This document shows positions 1-11,650 of a DNA stretch of 64,000 bases, one piece after another. Below the pieces are notes generated by a model, which saw only the letters and a list, made by a program, of their open reading frames with translations, had not been told where the DNA came from and searched no databases. Positions within the stretch are counted from its first letter, which is position 1. Each line of letters begins with the position of its first letter. The translations under genes were made by a program, and so were the position numbers. The stretch comes from Oscarella lobularis (Eukaryota > Porifera > Homoscleromorpha > Homosclerophorida > Oscarellidae). The stretch covers positions 1,922,001-1,986,000 of the forward strand of contig NC_089189.1 in the NCBI RefSeq assembly GCF_947507565.1. The letters are read 5' to 3'.

Positions 1-100
1 CGGTTTATCGACGCCCTGAAAAATGCGGGTCCGGGAAACGAGTCTCTCGCTGAAATGCTGGATCAAGAGTACCGCAAAACGCAGAATCAAAGCGAAATAG
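1..100 (+). CDS. 3' part of an exon, CARD/death-fold-like end (partial gene)
   Basis: The first 100 bases are open in frame 1 and end at a strong donor (ATAG followed by GTAAGA at 101, phase 1). The peptide begins RFIDALKNAG and continues with a short ESLAEMLDQ segment. This pattern (F..AL...G...LA..L) is what the last two helices of CARD and related death-fold domains look like. Only about 33 residues are visible, the gene starts outside the window, and no downstream exon could be recognised in the next kilobase. The frame happens to stay open to 459 without splicing, so an unspliced ending is possible. A chance resemblance cannot be excluded. Confidence 0.35.
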
Positions 101-1374
101 GTAAGAGAGTCAATCACGTCGGCTGGCATACACGAGCTCCCTGCGGGCCGGATAACCTGGGTAACCCTGAAAAGTTGTCTGATTGCTATTCTAGAGCAGC
201 AACGATCATTCGTACACGCTGTCCCTGGACAACGTTTCCGTCTGGGCTATTGACTTCTGAAGACAGCGCAAAGGCAATGCAGATTACAAAATTGGAGCTA
301 TTTGGAGCTTATAAGCATGAAGGTAGTGGTTCCCTAAAGTCCAAATTTTTGACTGAAAGCGAGGGGAGAAAGAGAGAAATCGAGCGAAGTGTTCTCTACT
401 CGGTTCACCTAGCTATCTGGAGTAAATTTGACAGACAGGTTGACAGCATAGCACATTAGTTGGCCAAATACAATTACGAAACAGCCAATCATTCCTTTAG
501 GGCTTTGTTCTTTTTGGCAAATGCTATTACGTGAAGCAATCAAGATGCCGGCCTAGAGTGTCAGATGGGGAATAACGTCAAAACATAATTTTCAAATGAA
601 TTTAGGGAGAAATCTGCGACTACAGCCCGTACCATATCGTCGTAAGCCGAAAGGATTTGTTTTTTTTTTATTTACTTATGGTATGTAGCAATGAAGCAAT
701 GTGATTGCTTGCACATAACATATAAACACGTGATCATCAAAAGAACGGGCCAGTGTACAGTAGCCGAAACGCAGCCGAAGCGCAGCTTTGTACGCATCGG
801 GAACGTCCTTGTCATTCTAGTCAGTGTTGGGAAACGCGCATGCTTTCTTTAGACGTTCGCTCGATCTCGGTGCCTCTCAGAGACGAAACGTTGGTTAGAC
901 GTCGTCGTTCAGAGAGCAGGATGACGGATAACGTTCGCCGAGCCGCCTTTGAAGCGTTCTCCCGACGATCTCGATCCCCAAACGGATCCCGGGCCCCCTT
1001 CGAGTTTCATGGGAGCTAGACGGCATGCATCCGACCCCTGGTGAGCAATCCTACGTCGATCGCTTCCGCTTTTACTCCTATATCGTTCACTGTGACCGTT
1101 TCTCTTGGTTACTATACTAAGTCTACTCGACGACGTCACGTCGATTAGATAATTGGAGGCCCTCCTGCCGAACACGTAGCCTACGCACTAGGCTGCCTCT
1201 AAAATTTTTGCATTGCTTTTTCGACGGTGGCTTGCTCAGTCGAGCGCAGCACACTCTCCTCGCTCGCGTGGGTTCCGCGCTCCATATTTTAAATAACAGA
1301 TTGTATAGAAAGGCTCTCTAACTGAGTTAACTTATTTTGTTTCTTAGGTGGAACATGAGTTTCCTCGCTGCACA
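101..1374. other. Stretch without a recognised gene; possible degraded 5' part of repeat copy 1
   Basis: Open frames here (to 459, 753-1019, 909-1175 minus) show no family resemblance. From about 870 the sequence weakly resembles the 5' extension of the dispersed repeat copies at 10.6 kb and 17.3 kb: a shared AGACGAAACGT word, then a CCTTTGAAG word at similar spacing. Copy 1 may therefore extend left to about 870, but it is too diverged to place a border. Confidence 0.35.
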
Positions 1375-1862
1375 ACGAATCAATGACTCATAAGGTTCGT
1401 CTCATTCCTTTGGGTCCCTATTGGTGTAGGCGTGCACTTAGGGGGCGCGCCTCTCTGCATCGCACATAGAGATTGATTGCATGCCGTGCCACTGGCCTCG
1501 TTTTGGGCATAGCCAGATTTCCGATCGAATCTAAAGAGTAAGACTCGATTTTTGCCAGTCTAATCGAGGGCGGGTTGGGGCTCATGCGACGGCTTAGTGG
1601 CATAGTATGCATGAAACTCCCACGTTACTGTATGTACGAAGCAGAGAGTGTAGACGGGCGACCTCCAGTCCTAGACCAGATAGTCGAGAACGCATCCGTG
1701 CTCGTTGCAAACTACGATAGTGTGCACGGGTCCTTGTGCCTTGCATTAGGGTTTACAGTAGTTGGCGGCTGCTAGTAGGGTAGGGCTGTCTAGAGATTAG
1801 TAAGTTGTAGCTCCTTTCCCTCGGACGTTAGCTAGCAGCCGCCACGCGCTTTAGACCATTTC
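1375..1862 (+). repeat. Dispersed repeat, copy 1 (core)
   Basis: About 490 bp matching four other copies in this window. Shared landmarks in order: CTCATTCCTTTGGG, a TGCACTTAGGGG stretch, ACATAGAGATTGATTGCATG, TTTTGGGCATAG, CTAATCGAGGGCGGGTTGG, GAAACTCCCACGTTA, GTGTGCACGGGTCCTT. Near the end is a hairpin: GGCGGCTGCTAG at about 1765 pairs perfectly (12 bp) with CTAGCAGCCGCC near 1831. No conserved protein is encoded. The minus-strand frame over this region recurs in other copies only because the DNA is repeated. Confidence 0.85.
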
Positions 1863-2036
1863 CACGTCCTTGGATACTTGAAATTCCTCGTGTGGTATTG
1901 AAGGACCAAAAGCCATTCCATGGCGTTACATCCATTCTACTCTACGAACGATATTGGTTCAGTTCTACGGTAGTCTCTCACAAAAAAACAACAAGAACAA
2001 GAATAACAACACCAATACTACCAACTACCTGCGTTT

Positions 2037-5000
2037 CTAAGATGAATTTGCCTCTTTCTGATCTCCCGTAACTGTATAATCCAGATTACGTGACGGCAAT
2101 AATTCAACCTCATCTTCATATCGAATTTTTTCCAGCGTTTGAACGATCTCTTCGAATGTTGGCCTTCTGTACGGATTCCCGTTCCAACACGATATAGCCA
2201 AAGCCTTCAAATCTCCGTTGCACTTAGCTGGAAACTCCGGTCGTACATCTTTCGTAACGATGTCGTCGAGAATTTCTCGAGCTGTCATTCCTCTCTCGTA
2301 CATCTCAAAATACGGATTCTTCGCCGTCTGAATTTCCCACAACGTTATACCGTAGCTGTAAACGTCGACGCCGATGTCGTACGCCTCGCCGCGAAATATT
2401 TCCGGAGCTCGAAAGAGCGCCGTGCCCACGGCTCGCGATCCTTTGATCTTTCCACTCTCCTCCTCATCCTCGTCGTCATCGGCGATCTTTGGAACGATCC
2501 TCGTGCAGCCGAAGTCGGCAACTTTGACGAGCCCTTTGTAGTCGATGAGAAGGTTATCGCACTTGAGATCGCGATGCATTCGACGAAGGCGGTGAAGATG
2601 ACGCATTCCCTTAGCGGCGTCCAGAGCGTATTTCACTTGAAGACGTATTTCCATCGGTTGGTTGGCGTAATCGTCGTCCAATGCCTTTCGCACCGAGCCT
2701 CGTTCCAGATACTCCAGCGCAATAAAAGGTTTGTTTTCTCTCGTCTTTCCCGTGCCGATTAAACGGACGATGTTCGCGTGAAAAATCGATCGAAGCAGCT
2801 CGCTTTCGTCTTTGAATTCCTGCAGTTGCTCGTTCGTGCAATCGTCGGCTTTGATCTTGAGCACTTTGACGGCGACCGTTTGGTCGCGATACTCGGCCGT
2901 CCACACGTCGCCGAACGATCCTTCTCCTATCTTTCGTCCGAGTTTGATTTCGTCCGTTTCGACCGACCAAATGTTTGATAGTTCCTCGACCATTTGCTCG
3001 GCTATTTCCAACTCGACTCTCACATACTTGGCGACATTTTGATGTTTTTTGACGCGCTTGACAATGTAATAGAAAGCGATGACGAGTAGCATTACGAAAA
3101 TGATTCCCACGAAGACGAGATACATCGTCGGCGATTCGCACGTTTTTCCCGTGAACCCGGTATAGCAAATGCATAACGTCGACAAATCGCTTTGAACGAC
3201 GCACTCTCCGTAGACGCACGTGCCGGACGCACACGTGCAATTCTTTATCGAGTTCGAGCCCGTCGATTTTGTGATCAAACCAGACGGACAGATTGTGCAG
3301 TTGGTCGAGTTGTATCGATTGCTGTACTCTCCCTTCGGGCACAACTGGCACGGATAGACGCTGTATTGGCGACTAAACGATCCAGCTTCGCATCCGATGA
3401 GTCGAAAGTTTCGAACACGCGAGTCTTCGAGCTGATAAACGTTATCGTAATGATCGCTCCGCCTGTCGAAAAGTAAGCTGAAGGGTCCTTGGGTGAACGA
3501 AAAGAGTTCGCTGTTTTGAGCGACTAGTAGAGCTTTCGAATTCTTCGGAAATTTTCGTTCGCCTGCTATGAAGTATTCAACTCGATTGAAGTCAGCCATT
3601 AGTAAATTTCCTATCTCGTCTGTAGTGTAAGCAAAGCGACCAGAGACGGTTTCATCCGCTTTGCAAAACGAGATGCATGATCTTCGGCTGTCTTTCATTT
3701 TCCACCCTACAGCGTTGCCAAGGTTCTGGAAATACATAGTCGAGTCGCATTCGCCCGTCGTTCGTTGGCCGAAGTAGACATAGATATTATTATTCCACAC
3801 GGCGCTCGACCATCTCAGTAGTTTATTTATCGGCTGTTCTCGGTCGTCTTGGCAGCAGAGCCACTCCCACGTCGCCGTCATGCGTTCGTAGTCGACGGTC
3901 ACCATCCAAAGCGAACTCGTTCGGTTATCTACGCCGCCGAACAGAACGAGCGATCCGTTGTCCAACGAGCTCATCGTCGCGTACGCCGTCAGCTTTTTCG
4001 GCGCCTTTTCGTCGTGCGAGACGACTCGACACCACGTTCGCGTGCTTGTCGCGTAGATCCACAGATCGTCTTCGCCGGACGAATTGTAGCCGTAGCGACT
4101 GCCGAAATAAGCGACGCAATTGTTCGTCGTCGTCGTCGTCGTCGCCTCGATTGCGCTTCGCGTCGTCTCCGGCCTCTCGTCCGGATCGTATAGTGACCAT
4201 CGAAAAATGTCGATTTCGAATCGCCACATTTGTAAATCTGATGGATACGCTATTTGCATTAGGTACCAAACGGAGTCTGTTATCCTTATGAATCGATGAT
4301 CGCGCATCACCAAAGGATACCTCCCATCTGTACCCTTGTTGTCGTCGCTCGGACCGTGGCACGCTATTTTTAGCAAGGACTTCGTTTCTATACTTCGAAA
4401 GAGTTCGCTCGTTTCGAAACTCCAAAAAACGACGCTTCCGTTAACGATGTCTCGTCCTAGAATCACTATCTTATCGTCAGCTGACAGGAGAATGTCGTCA
4501 ATGTAAGAAGACAGATTTCGTTTGCATATGTGCACGTTTATGCAGTGAATGACGCTTCCCTGCAAATCGATCACGCCGAGCGCGTCGTGCTCGCCATCAA
4601 TGGAAAAGTGGCCGCTGTGGGAGATGAAGAATATGACCAGATGACGCTCTTTTAGGTGAAGTGCGTTATAGATAGCGAACCCTACTTTGAAATAAGTCGG
4701 AGAGCAATCCCTTCTTATTACCGATGACGATTTCTGTCCTGTTCTTGTGTCGAAAATCGAGAGCCTTGACAGATAGTCTGTCGTCCAATAGAGAAACGTC
4801 TCGTAGGCGAAAATCCCGTTTAGCCCGACCCCGTTTAAATCGCTTCGAATGATAATCGGGTTTTGTCTCACAAACTGTATAATATTGTCCATTAGATTTT
4901 TCGGAAAGGAAGTCGTGTTTACGTCACTTTTGATCCATTCGTATTTCATGTTCGTCTCGTTTTTGTCGTCGACACACCGAAGCTCCCAGAGATCGTCCAA

Positions 5001-5627
5001 ATGGGTTCGGTCACCTTTGTGTCCTCCGTATACGAACAGCGAATCCTTGCAACGGCACTCGCTTTCGTTTCGACGAAAAGCGAACGTCTCGTGGCCGTGA
5101 CGCGCTTCGGGAGTGCGCGCGAGCGTTCGCACCAAACTCCACTCTTCGACGGCGCCGTCGAACATCCACGCTTCGTTCGTGTCAACTAAATAGCCTTCTG
5201 TCGTTTCGCTCAGTCCGCCGAAGGCGACGAATCGCGAATCGCAGAGGCTCGTCACCGAGCTTCCGTATCGGCGCGAAAAGTACGCCTGTACGAGCGACAA
5301 TTCGATTTTGTTCTCTTTCTCGGGAAGTGCCGTCCACGACGCCGTCCTCAGCGAATAAACCCACGTAACGCTGGCTTGGTCGACGAAGAGCACGCGATAT
5401 TTCGATCGTTTGGCCGTCGCACTTCGACGATACGTAGCGACTAGGGATGTGACCATGATATCATTCCGCTGCAAATTTTTCGTCCATATGGGCGCGTTTC
5501 GGCTCCAGTAGTTGCCTTCGGTTATATTAGCAATGTCCTTCCAGTTACCTCCGACGCTTTCGCTTCCTTCAGCGAAACCGCAGAAAGCAATCGAACAGAG
5601 AACGAGTGCGTCCGATAAAGAAGGCAT
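2037..5627 (-). CDS. Receptor kinase A: kelch-like ectodomain, Cys-rich and EGF modules, TM, TKL kinase
   Basis: Intronless 1196-residue frame. The N-terminus (MPSLSDALVLCSIAFCGFAEG) is a signal peptide. Residues about 40-740 contain repeated glycine-rich, W-containing segments typical of kelch/galactose-oxidase propellers (FGGLS, VYGGHK, LFGGVDN). About 742-800 is a GCC2/ephrin-receptor-like cysteine module, about 800-830 an EGF-like module (CxCYTGFTGKTCE), and about 832-858 a membrane span ending in KRVKK. The kinase starts near 890 with GEGSFGDVW, catalytic lysine VAVKVL, HRDLKCDN near 1017, DFG near 1036 and RAPE. HRDLKCDN is the TKL-type catalytic loop, so Ser/Thr or dual specificity is more likely than classical RTK activity. 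The next paralogue ends 283 bp upstream of the start codon. The ligand is unknown. Confidence 0.85.
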   Translation of the reverse strand: MPSLSDALVLCSIAFCGFAEGSESVGGNWKDIANITEGNYWSRNAPIWTKNLQRNDIMVTSLVATYRRSATAKRSKYRVLFVDQASVTWVYSLRTASWTALPEKENKIELSLVQAYFSRRYGSSVTSLCDSRFVAFGGLSETTEGYLVDTNEAWMFDGAVEEWSLVRTLARTPEARHGHETFAFRRNESECRCKDSLFVYGGHKGDRTHLDDLWELRCVDDKNETNMKYEWIKSDVNTTSFPKNLMDNIIQFVRQNPIIIRSDLNGVGLNGIFAYETFLYWTTDYLSRLSIFDTRTGQKSSSVIRRDCSPTYFKVGFAIYNALHLKERHLVIFFISHSGHFSIDGEHDALGVIDLQGSVIHCINVHICKRNLSSYIDDILLSADDKIVILGRDIVNGSVVFWSFETSELFRSIETKSLLKIACHGPSDDNKGTDGRYPLVMRDHRFIRITDSVWYLMQIAYPSDLQMWRFEIDIFRWSLYDPDERPETTRSAIEATTTTTTNNCVAYFGSRYGYNSSGEDDLWIYATSTRTWCRVVSHDEKAPKKLTAYATMSSLDNGSLVLFGGVDNRTSSLWMVTVDYERMTATWEWLCCQDDREQPINKLLRWSSAVWNNNIYVYFGQRTTGECDSTMYFQNLGNAVGWKMKDSRRSCISFCKADETVSGRFAYTTDEIGNLLMADFNRVEYFIAGERKFPKNSKALLVAQNSELFSFTQGPFSLLFDRRSDHYDNVYQLEDSRVRNFRLIGCEAGSFSRQYSVYPCQLCPKGEYSNRYNSTNCTICPSGLITKSTGSNSIKNCTCASGTCVYGECVVQSDLSTLCICYTGFTGKTCESPTMYLVFVGIIFVMLLVIAFYYIVKRVKKHQNVAKYVRVELEIAEQMVEELSNIWSVETDEIKLGRKIGEGSFGDVWTAEYRDQTVAVKVLKIKADDCTNEQLQEFKDESELLRSIFHANIVRLIGTGKTRENKPFIALEYLERGSVRKALDDDYANQPMEIRLQVKYALDAAKGMRHLHRLRRMHRDLKCDNLLIDYKGLVKVADFGCTRIVPKIADDDEDEEESGKIKGSRAVGTALFRAPEIFRGEAYDIGVDVYSYGITLWEIQTAKNPYFEMYERGMTAREILDDIVTKDVRPEFPAKCNGDLKALAISCWNGNPYRRPTFEEIVQTLEKIRYEDEVELLPSRNLDYTVTGDQKEANSS

Positions 5628-5910
5628 TCAGTCTGCCGCGCGGTCCTGGAGCTAATGCAGTGAGTGAATCTAATGAATTATTCGAAGTCTGTTCGGGGAA
5701 CTGCAGGCGTGGAGGGCTATACGCCTCACATAGGGACTTCGAGGCTTCCCCATGCATTCTTTTATGCAAATAGAGTAATGAGCTCCTAGAAGTACGCCAC
5801 GTACGTAGATTCCTTCCTTCCTTCCGGCGAGAGTCCTGTTCGGAGGCAATCAAGGCAAAGGCGACAACTATAGAATACCTAGCGCTCAAGTCCTAACTTT
5901 TCTATCATAT

Positions 5911-8900
5911 TCATATTTCTTCCAACGTTTGAACGATGTCTTCAAATGTAGGCCGCTCGTGCGGAATCGCGCTCCAACACGACATCGTCAATTTTTTCAA
6001 TTTTACGTTGTCGCAGTGAGAGGGAAATTCGGGCCTCGCGTCTTCGTCGATGACGCGCTCTAGAATTTGGTTTGCCGTCAGTCCTTTGTCGAATTTTTCG
6101 AAATATGGATTCTTTGCTGTCTGAATTTCCCACAACGTTATTCCGTAGCTGTACACATCGACCGCCGTGCTGTACGCCTCGCCGCGAAATATTTCTGGTG
6201 CTCGGAATAGCACCGTGCCCACGGCGCGCGATCCCCTGATCGTTGCATCCCCACTCTCGTCGTCAACGGCAATCTTGGGAGCGATTTTTGTGCAGCCCAA
6301 GTCGGCAACTTTGACGATTCCTCTGCCGCTGATGAGAAGATTGTCGCACTTGAGATCGCGATGCATTCGACGAATGCGGTGCAGATGACGCATTCCCCTG
6401 GCGGCGTCTAGCGCGTATTTCACTTGAAGATGTCTTTCCATCGGTCGATCGGCGTAGTCGTTGTCCAAAGCATTTCGCACCGAGCCTCGTTCCATGTACT
6501 CCAGTACGATAAACGGTTTGCTTTCGGTCGTCTTTCCCGTACCAATAAAACGTACGATGTTGGCGTGAAAAATCGATCGAAGCAATTGGCTTTCGTCCGT
6601 GAATTCCTGCAGTTGCTCGTTTGTGCAATCGTCGGCTTTGATCTTGAGCACTTTTACGGCGACGGTTTGGTCGCGATACTCGGCCGTCCAGACGTCGCCA
6701 AAAGATCCCTCTCCGATCTTTCTTCCTAATTTGATTTCGTCCGTTTTAACCGACCATATGTTGGCCAGTTCTTCGGCCATTTGTTCGGCCATCTCCAGTT
6801 CAACTCTCGTGTACTTGGCCACCGTTCTGTGTTTTTTTGACTCGTTTGATACAGTAGTAGAATGCGATTGCGAGTAGTATTCCAACGGTGATTCCTATGC
6901 CCACAAGGTACATCGTCGGCGTTTCGCATCGTTTCCCCGTGAATCCGCCGTTGCAAATGCACAACGTTGTGTGATCGCTTTGAACGATGCAGTTGCCGTT
7001 GACGCACGTCGTCGATGCGCACGTGCAATTGTCTATCGAGTTCGACCCCATTGCGCTAGTGACCAAGTTGGGCGGGCAACTAGAGCAGTTGGTTGCGCCG
7101 TATTGATCGCTGTACTCTCCCTTTGGACACAGTTGACACGGAGTGATGCTGTACTCGGGGCTGAACGATCCCGGTTCGCATCCTGTGAGTTTTAAACGCC
7201 TTAGCCGAGCGAATCGAATCAAATAGTCGTTCCTGTATACATTTTCGAAAGGCAATACGGAAAGACTCGGCGAGATTGAAAGCACTTCGTTGTTTCGCGC
7301 AAATAATATTTCCTCCCAACCCTTACGCAATTTGTTTTCATTTTCTATTCTGTACTCCATTTGATCCAAGTCGGCCAATAGGAAATTGTTTCTCTCGTTT
7401 CGCGTGTAGGCAAAGCGGCCATAAGCGGCTTGTTGAACCTTGCAGAAAGTGAAAGTTGAGATGTTCTGCCTTTTCGTTTTCCACTCTAACGCGCCGTTTT
7501 CTTCGAAGTCAATGTAGTAGATAGACATGTCACAATGACAAATATAGTCGCGTCTGATTTCCATGTAGATTTCCAGCTCGTAGAACATGAACGCTTCGCA
7601 ATTGGGAATCGCTCTTTGTCCAAAGAAAACGTAAAATCGATTGCTCCAAATTGCGCTTGTCCAACTCCGTAGTTCGTTCGGTTGCTGTTGGCTGACGTCA
7701 CTGAAAAGTGTTTCCCACGATGCCGTCATTCGTTCGTAGTCGACTACTGCCATCAATAGAGAATTCGTTTCGTTGTCTATGCCGCCGAAAAGAATTAGCG
7801 ATCCGTTGCTCAGCGAATTCATCGTAGCGTACGACGTCATCTTTCTCGGCACGTATCCGTGCGACGCAACTCTCGTCCACGTTCGCATTCTCGTTGAGTA
7901 GATCCACAGCTTGTCTTGACCAGAGACGCTGAAGCCGTTTTCACCGCCAAAATATGCAACGAAGCTTTTCTTGGCGCCCGATGCTGCTACTTCTAAAGAG
8001 TTTGTCTTCGCCTCCGGAATCTGCTCTGGGTCGTATAGCGTCAACCGACGCAGATCTAGATCAATTTGCCACATTTGCAAATAGTAGCCACTTATCATTA
8101 GGTATCCTATAGAGTCGCTCACGCCGACAAGTCTGTAGTCCCCCACTAGTAAGGGACTTTCCATTAGTAAGGGATTTGTCGCATCGTGCGGGAGAGAGAG
8201 AGAGGATCTCGCGCTAGCTCTTGTTCCATTATTTTCGTGCAAAGATCCAAATAACTCTGTCTCCGGAAATGTTTCGAAGGCGATCGCTTGGTCGAAATTA
8301 TCTATGATCACGTGAAAGAATGTTTCGTCGACGAAAAGCAGATTGCGCGTGTTTCCGAACGTCCTGGAAACATCCGCAACGGCAAGGAATATGCATTTGA
8401 ATGAGCTCGCTTCCAAATCGTAGACTCCGAGGAACCTGCCAGGATAGGATACGACGCTAATGAGTAATTTCCTCTTGAAGAAGAGTGCGTCTCTGATGCT
8501 ATTATTAGAGTAGAGAATATAATTTTCGTACGGGCATGAATTGACAACTTTTTTGGCTGACCAATTTCCCGTTACCGTGTTCGAGACATTAATGGTATCA
8601 GGTGTCTGCGAAGAAAGCCAATATACGCGTGTCGAGTTCGCGGCAAAAGCGCTCAGCGAGGCGAGAGGCGCATGCGCCACTGGCCACAGTGTCGTGTCGA
8701 AAACGCTTTCGATCCATTCGTACTTAATGTTCTTCGCGTCCCTGTCGTCAATGCACCGAAGCTCCCAGAGCACCCGTTCGGAAATCAAATCAACGCCGTC
8801 GTCTTTCGCCGCATATACAAACAGCGAATCCTTGCAATGGCACGTGCTCTCTTCCTGTCGGTAGACGAACGTCGCGTGTCGTTCTTCGTCACCCAAAAAA

Positions 8901-9427
8901 AATTGGGTCGCCGTCGGCAAATGGCTCCACGTTTCGCTCTCGCCGTCGAACAGCCACGATTCGTTAGTCGAAGTTAGAGTTCCGTCGAGCGCAAGGCGAC
9001 TTCCGCCGACGACGACGATTCGACATTCGCAAAGGGTCGTGATCGTGTTTCGGAAAAGGAAAGCGAAACTCGCCTCGGCGGCCGATCGTTCGTTCCCAGT
9101 TGACGTCAGGAGCTTTGTCCACGTCCGCGTCCTTGGCGAGTAAGTCCACGTGAAGCCACCCAAGTCGATGAAAAGCAGGCGGGATTTTGCCGTCTCTGGC
9201 GACGTTGCATTTCGACGATATAGAGCGATGTTTACGACGCTACGAAAGTTCTGCTTGTGTAAACGGGATGGCGCCCACACGGGCCAATTTCTATACCAGC
9301 CGTTATCTTCGCTTAGATTGGCGATCTCTTTCCATTTACCAATTGCGTGACTACTGCTACTACCTTTGACGATCAAGTAGCAGAACGTGGTGACCCAGAG
9401 AAGAAGCAGAAAAGCTGGAGTCTTCAT
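5911..9427 (-). CDS. Receptor kinase B, same architecture, reading frame broken by one extra base
   Basis: Two overlapping frames form one paralogue of receptor A. The first (9427-6800) encodes a signal peptide, kelch-like ectodomain, cysteine module, EGF-like module and membrane span ending KRVKK, then runs into a stop. The second (6885-5911) carries the juxtamembrane and kinase: GEGSFGDVW, VAVKVL, HRDLKCDN, DLG, RAPE. The break is a run of seven T on the plus strand (6832-6838), where receptor A has six (3045-3050). Removing one base would restore the alignment of the two paralogues through the juxtamembrane. The rest shows no stops over about 1,170 codons, so this is either a sequencing or assembly error or a very recent disabling mutation. 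The kinase region is nearly identical to that of A, so duplication or conversion is recent. The activation motif is DLG rather than DFG. Confidence 0.8.
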
Positions 9428-10300
9428 TTGGCTCCACCGACAAAAGAAGGAAAAGCTTTATATTAACCTGTTGATACAAGTGTTGCAGCCACATACCCGC
9501 CCCTAGCTTCCTTACGGACTATATTTTATTCATTGTGTGGTTGCCCTCTACCTGCGTCTGCAGTGCGTCATTGATAGATCAAATGAAATAAGGAGGATCT
9601 CTTCAACGAATCGTGTACAACGGTAGCATGGGCACGGTAACGCTCTCTCTTATCACCACTGTGCCGGAACTCCGGCGGCGCGCGGCAGCCGCGAGGATCG
9701 ATTGATTCTTTCACTATATAGTCGTTGCATATATGTTACGAATCCAACGACAAGGATCTAGTGAATCTTTTCTAACGAAATACCATGCATACAGTACTAC
9801 CAAAATTTGGTGAACCTAGACTCTTGGCAGCATTTGCCCTCTTGTTGCTCATCGACATATAGAAACAACATTTTTTTAGACGATACTTCCGTATGAGGCA
9901 CGTGATATATCCCGGATTCGGAACGTTTTCTCCTTTAGGGTTTGGCGTTCCCGAAGTCTTCGATGCGAAATGCCGGTAAAAGGTAGAGCAGATGTAGTGC
10001 TTCGTCGGACCTTACACTAAGCGCTAGACGCGAACCACGCTCCTCCAAATTAGTTCCTCCGTTTTTGTTGATTCTTTCGCTACGAAGACGCCATTTGGCG
10101 ATGCGGAGGTTGTTTGCGCGACCACGTCATGCACGCGAGCCTCTTTCAGCCTTTGTCTTGTGACCTTTGCGAGGGGAGGGGCCCCTCGTTAGGGAACCAT
10201 GTTCTACCTTTGTTACACGAGTAAATTTGCAAACATAAAAGGAAAATAACTTTTGATGTCAATAAAATCGCAGCTCCTTGATCGCCTCCTGAACCGCGTA
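9428..10300. other. Upstream region of receptor B, no recognised gene
   Basis: The start codon of receptor B is at 9427. The first 60 bp upstream include a TATATTAACCTGTTGATACA stretch whose diverged copies reappear at about 10510 and 17285, so it probably belongs to the duplicated promoter region. No other gene or long repeat was seen up to 10300. Confidence 0.5.
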
Positions 10301-10314
10301 CCCAAACTAAATTA

Positions 10315-10550
10315 ATTAAGACGTTACGAAAGTACGTCTGGGCATACAGCTCACGTCGCTTGTGTCAACGATCACTTTCCATTTACCGATTCGGCGAGTA
10401 CCATCGGAAATGACGTCACAACACTTTGTGGTGAAGAGAAAAGTAGAAACTGGAGTGTGAATTCACGTAGTACGCGACTGCCTGACTACTCTACTGTATA
10501 CAGCGATAAATGGATATCCTGTTGACTCCAAGTTCTTTTAGGATAATTCT
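10315..10550 (-). pseudogene. Relic of a receptor kinase 5' end (signal peptide and promoter)
   Basis: Read on the minus strand, 10457 down to 10365 aligns with the first 100 bases of receptor B: an ACTCCAG word followed by a CTTTTCTCTTC word, ending in CGGTAAATGGAAAGTGATCG, where receptor B has TGGTAAATGGAAAGAGATCG (IGKWKEIAN). The match seems to continue to about 10318 (GACGTTACGAAAGTAC against GACGCTACGAAAGTTC near 9236) and upstream into the promoter (GGATATCCTGTTGACTCCAAG). The frame is broken and nothing downstream of the first 60 or so codons remains. It abuts dispersed repeat copy 2. Confidence 0.6.
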
Positions 10551-10639
10551 GTTTCAACTGAGCCGTCAACAAAATAAAATATAACCAGGCCCAAACTAAA
10601 ACTCGTTCCCTTCGTCATAACATGATGTCATCAGAATGA

Positions 10640-11650
10640 GGCGTTAGCGCGCTATACACGACAGTCATGACGAATTTTGTCCGTTCTTCTACGAGTCGAC
10701 GTGCCGCTACACCGCCAAACTCGTGCTAAGAAGCCGGCCGAGCCTCATCGAAGGACGAAAAGTGGCCCAAATTGAGGTCGACGTTCCTTTGAAGTTTTTT
10801 ATACGGTACTCGAACAACTAGAAGGGTCTGGGCTCTTTCGAGTAACCATTCGAAGCGCTTCTACTCCTCTATAGCTCCCAGAAACAAGCGACCGCGATCT
10901 GTTCGACGTCGAAGCTGTTCCGCCCACTCTAAGCTCACGGACACTGGACGGCGCATCCACTCCCTTGTAAGCAATTTCGCGTCCCTCGCCTTCGCGCTTA
11001 CTCTCATACTATTCAAAGAGACATTTTCTCTCGGCTATTGGACGACGTTTCGATCGGGGGACCCCATATGGGATCCTTCTTGATACTTCGAAGTCTCAGC
11101 TCAACCTATGAAAAGTACCTCTACTTAAAACAAAGTCAATGGATCACAAGGTTTGTCTCGTTCCTTTGGGGTCCCCAGTGGTATAGGCATGCACTTAGCG
11201 GTCGAGGGTCTCCTTGCATCGCACATAGAGATTGATTGCATTCTGTGCCACTGGCCACGTTTTGGGCATAGATCAGTTTCCAACTGAATCTAAACACCAG
11301 GGTTCGATTTCTAACAGTCTAATCGAGGGCGGGTTGGGGCTCATGTGAAGGCTTAGTGGCATAGCACGCATGAAACTCCCACGTTATGTACGAAGCAGAG
11401 AATGTAGACGGGACTGCATCTGGTTTTAGAGCAGGTAGTTGTGAACGTGTCTGCATGACTACGATAGTGTGCACGGGTCCCTGCGCAATGCATTAGGGTT
11501 TAGTCGGCAGCTGCTAGTAGGGTAGGGCGGTGTAGAGATTAGTCGGTTTATGGCTCCTTTCCCCTCAAGCGTTAGCTAGCAGCCGCCACGTGCTTTAGAC
11601 CATTTATCAATGGATCGACAGGTAATCTAGGTTTACTGCACGTTTCTAGA
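10640..11650 (+). repeat. Dispersed repeat, copy 2 (long form)
   Basis: The core from about 11140 matches the other copies. The upstream part from 10640 (GAGGCGTTAGCGCGCTATAC, then GTGCCGCTACACCGCC and AAGAAGCCGGCCGAGC) is shared with copy 3. The hairpin near the 3' end is GGCAGCTGCTAG with CTAGCAGCCGCC, one mismatch from the perfect stem. The 3' end is near GACAGGTAATCTAGG. Together with the receptor relic just upstream it forms a unit of about 1.3 kb that is duplicated at 17.1-18.5 kb. Confidence 0.85.

Noticed and set aside
2139-4425. Long open frames opposite and overlapping the receptor kinase genes
   Set aside because: They are arginine- and serine-rich shadows of the GC-biased coding strand and match no family.
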